7,347 bases of DNA from Terrimesophilobacter sp044508495. GTDB taxonomy: Bacteria > Actinomycetota > Actinomycetes > Actinomycetales > Microbacteriaceae. The notes beneath the pieces were generated by a model. That model was not told where the DNA came from. It made no database searches and saw nothing but the letters and a program-made list of their open reading frames with translations. The position numbers and the translations under genes are program-made. Positions 5,831 through 7,347 of this stretch are shown here, one piece after another. The stretch spans positions 1-7,347 of the forward strand of contig JBIQHP010000101.1 in assembly GCA_044508495.1 (NCBI GenBank). Reading direction: 5' to 3'. Within the stretch, counting starts at the first letter, position 1. Each line of letters opens with the position of its first letter.

Positions 5831-6787
5831 GTGGACTGGGCGGCGTTCTGGACGGGGCTCGGCGGGTTCCTCGTCGAGTGGCGGGTGCCGTTCACGATCG
5901 TCGCCATCGTCGTCGGGGCCTTCGTGGTGCGGTGGCTGCTGCTCGTCATCCTCCGCCGGTCCGTCGAACGGGTCATCTCGGGCGTCAAGAAGACGCACAA
6001 CGTCGAGGAGACGCAGGAACTGGCATCCGCCCCCCTGCATGCGGCGCGCATCGTGCAGCGCACCCGCACCCTCGGGACCGTCATCAACAGCGTCCTCACG
6101 GTCGTCGTGTTCGGTGCCGCCCTCGTGCTCGTGCTCGACGTGCTCGGCGTGCCGGTGCTCGGCATCCTCGGGGCGGCCGGCGTCGTGGCTGCGGGGCTCG
6201 CATTCGGCGCGCAGAACCTCGTCAAAGACATCCTCAACGGCATGTTCATGGTCTTCGAGGATCAGTTCGGCATCGGCGACGTCGTCGACCTCGGCGTCGC
6301 CTCGGGGACGGTCGAGTCGGTCGGCGTGCGGGTCACGAGCATCCGGGACGTCAACGGCACGCTGTGGCACGTGCGCAACGGCGAGATCCTGCGCGTCGGC
6401 AACAAGTCGCAGGGCTGGGCGCGCGTCATCATCGACTTGCCGGTGCCCTACCACGCCGAGCTCGGCGAGGTGAAGGAGGCGATCCTCGCGACCGCGAAGG
6501 GGCTTGCCGCGGAGCCGCAGTGGCGCCGGAAAGTGCTCGAGAATCCCGAGATCTGGGGGGTCGAGTCGGTGACCGCCGAGGCGCTCGTCGTGCGGCTCGT
6601 CGTCAAGACGCGGTCCCCCGACCAGTGGGACATCGCGCGCGAGCTGCGGATGCGGCTCAAACTCGCCCTCGACGGACTCGGCATCAAGGTGCCCTCGCTC
6701 AACCGGATGATCCTCGACGACAGGCGTTCGGCGTCCGCGAAGCCTGCGACCGCGCAGGAGAAGCCGGCACCGGAGAAGAAGCCGTGA
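5831..6787 (+). CDS. MscS-family small-conductance mechanosensitive channel
   Basis: This inner-membrane channel opens under membrane tension to release solutes during osmotic downshock; some actinobacterial relatives (MscCG) export glutamate. The 318 residues show TM1 near 20-41, TM2 near 84-106 and the pore helix TM3 near 108-138. TM3 has the Gly/Ala-packed GAAGVVAAGLAFGAQ, followed by NLVKDILNG and the FEDQFGIGD turn. The beta domain is about 147-200 (GTVESVGVRVTSIRD, NGEILRVGN) and the alpha/beta domain about 205-295. A short Ala/Lys/Pro/Glu-rich tail (about 298-318) ends the protein. The GTG start lies four bases after the pepN stop, and its Shine-Dalgarno (AGGT at 5821-5824) lies in the end of pepN. 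The stop overlaps the globin start as GTGA. This tight packing implies one transcript and coupled translation. Family is secure; whether it also exports a specific solute is unknown. Confidence 0.94.
   Translation: MDWAAFWTGLGGFLVEWRVPFTIVAIVVGAFVVRWLLLVILRRSVERVISGVKKTHNVEETQELASAPLHAARIVQRTRTLGTVINSVLTVVVFGAALVLVLDVLGVPVLGILGAAGVVAAGLAFGAQNLVKDILNGMFMVFEDQFGIGDVVDLGVASGTVESVGVRVTSIRDVNGTLWHVRNGEILRVGNKSQGWARVIIDLPVPYHAELGEVKEAILATAKGLAAEPQWRRKVLENPEIWGVESVTAEALVVRLVVKTRSPDQWDIARELRMRLKLALDGLGIKVPSLNRMILDDRRSASAKPATAQEKPAPEKKP
6772..6778 (+). promoter_or_regulatory. Ribosome-binding site of the truncated haemoglobin gene
   Basis: GGAGAAG, inside the coding end of the MscS gene, lies five bases before the GTG at 6784. 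It supports a GTG start that overlaps the MscS stop codon as GTGA, and thus the long N-terminal extension of the globin. Confidence 0.7.
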
Positions 6788-7233
6788 CGGATGAGACCTC
6801 CGCCGTCGGTCCGAGCCCGGTCACGCTGCGGGTCGGCGAGAACGGCCCCGCCGCGCAGGGCGAGCTCTTCCACCAAATCGGCGGCAGCGAGACCTTCGAT
6901 CGGCTCGTGCGGCGCTTCTACGAAGGAGTGCAGACCGATCCGGTGCTGTGGCCGATGTACCCGCAGCACGATCTCGAGGGCGCGATCCACCGGTTGAGCT
7001 CGTTCCTGCAGCAGTACTGGGGCGGGCCGACGACCTACAGCCAGGAACGCGGGCACCCGAGGCTGCGGATGCGGCACGTGGCCTTCACGGTCAACCCGGA
7101 TGCTCGCGACCGCTGGCTCGGTCACATGCGCGCGGCCCTCGACTCGCTCGAGCTGCCACCGCTGCAGGATGCCACCTTCTGGGGCTACCTCGACCGGGCC
7201 GCGCACTCGCTCGTCAACACCTTCGACGAGTAG
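6784..7233 (+). CDS. glbO: Group II truncated haemoglobin (trHbO)
   Basis: This is a small haem protein with a 2-on-2 globin fold, probably handling O2, NO or peroxide in the cytosol. The 149 residues carry the group II signatures: FYEGV with Tyr46 (B10), MYP with Tyr59 (CD1), the FLQQYWGGPTTYS segment (74-86), HPRLRMRH with proximal His98 (F8), and RWLGHM with Trp111 (G8). The end, AAHSLVNTFDE, resembles M. tuberculosis GlbO (AAHSLVN), as does the rest. Compared with GlbO, about 24 extra residues precede the first helix (ELFHQIGGSETFDRLV); they are Gly/Pro/Thr-rich and probably disordered. The start is GTG, overlapping the MscS stop, with GGAGAAG upstream. Alternative starts before the globin fold are not obvious, so the extension is likely real but unproven. 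It is the last gene of the pepN operon and ends 5 bases before the hairpin repeat. Confidence 0.96.
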   Translation: MTDETSAVGPSPVTLRVGENGPAAQGELFHQIGGSETFDRLVRRFYEGVQTDPVLWPMYPQHDLEGAIHRLSSFLQQYWGGPTTYSQERGHPRLRMRHVAFTVNPDARDRWLGHMRAALDSLELPPLQDATFWGYLDRAAHSLVNTFDE

Positions 7234-7238
7234 CGGGG

Positions 7239-7281
7239 GCTGGTTTCGATACGCGCCGCTGCGCGTCGCTACTCAACCAGC
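7239..7281. repeat. Nested hairpin repeat at the operon end, possible bidirectional terminator
   Basis: Outer arms GCTGGTT (7239-7245) and AACCAGC (7275-7281) are perfect complements. Inside them ACGCGC (7251-7256) and GCGCGT (7261-7266) pair around a CGCT loop. No U-tract follows, so it is not a canonical intrinsic terminator, but its place just after glbO and facing a leftward gene suits transcription ending from both sides. From memory, elements of the form GGTTTCGATACGC...CTACTCAACC recur between genes in Microbacteriaceae; that needs a genome search. On the minus strand the right arm also supplies TGA and TAG stops in two frames. Confidence 0.75.
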
Positions 7282-7347
7282 GGTAGCAGTGATGACCCGA
7301 TGGACGAGGGGGACGCCGGGACGGTAGGCGAGGTGCACGTAGCTCGG
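7273..7347 (-). CDS. C-terminal end of an unidentified leftward gene
   Basis: Read leftward from the window edge, one frame gives 24 residues (PSYVHLAYRPGVPLVHRV then ITATAG) and a TGA at 7273-7275, inside the right arm of the hairpin repeat. Its third codon positions are mostly C/G, as in the other genes, whereas another minus frame is poorer in coding character. This makes it the likely end of a gene convergent with glbO. The fragment is too short for me to assign a family. If it is not coding, this stretch is plain intergenic sequence with nothing else visible. Confidence 0.45.
   Translation of the reverse strand, partial: PSYVHLAYRPGVPLVHRVITATAG

Noticed and set aside
5878..6783. Upstream extension of the globin frame, which would make a 451-residue protein.
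   Set aside because: It overlaps the whole MscS channel in another frame and is Arg-rich nonsense. The GTG at 6784 with GGAGAAG upstream is the sensible start.
1..7347. Search for tRNA/rRNA genes, CRISPR arrays, insertion sequences, att sites or a defence system.
   Set aside because: Nothing of the kind was seen. Base composition and codon use look uniform, and all large coding regions are accounted for by chromosomal core-type genes.

Overview
The window is very GC-rich with strongly C/G-ended codons, GTG starts, short intergenic gaps and GTGA-type stop/start overlaps. Its proteins resemble those of mycothiol-producing Actinobacteria. The trailing hairpin repeat and the heavy use of the hexamer GGATGC/GCATCC suggest the family Microbacteriaceae, although the genus cannot be fixed by eye.

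Layout. (1) A leftward block, transcribed from about 1800 to the left edge, holds a DinB/mycothiol-maleylpyruvate-isomerase-fold protein (1206-1787), ribose-5-phosphate isomerase B (676-1161) and an Fpg/Nei DNA glycosylase cut by the window edge (1-674). (2) A rightward gene of unknown function (1906-2664) converges on, and overlaps by 120 bases, a leftward Rv2466c-type mycothiol-dependent DsbA-like oxidoreductase (2545-3162). (3) Divergent from the latter is a compact rightward operon: aminopeptidase N (3289-5826), a MscS-family channel (5831-6787) and a group II truncated haemoglobin (6784-7233). (4) The operon ends in a nested hairpin repeat (7239-7281). The last codons of a leftward gene appear to enter from the right edge, with their stop codon inside the repeat.

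The order nei-like, rpiB, Rv2466c-like, pepN, then glbO matches the Mycobacterium tuberculosis Rv2464c-Rv2470 region as I recall it. Here a DinB-like gene and an uncharacterised gene sit between rpiB and the Rv2466c homologue, and a MscS channel sits between pepN and glbO. A shared theme is plausible but inferred: repair of oxidised bases, pentose-phosphate flux, mycothiol-linked reduction and a haem protein for O2/NO/peroxide chemistry would fit a redox-stress neighbourhood. PepN and RpiB are ordinary housekeeping enzymes.

I see no mobile element, CRISPR array, RNA gene or obviously new defence system. The most useful leads are the uncharacterised protein at 1906-2664, the CPWA (single-cysteine) active site of the Rv2466c homologue, the convergent overlap, two apparently leaderless starts, and the terminal repeat.
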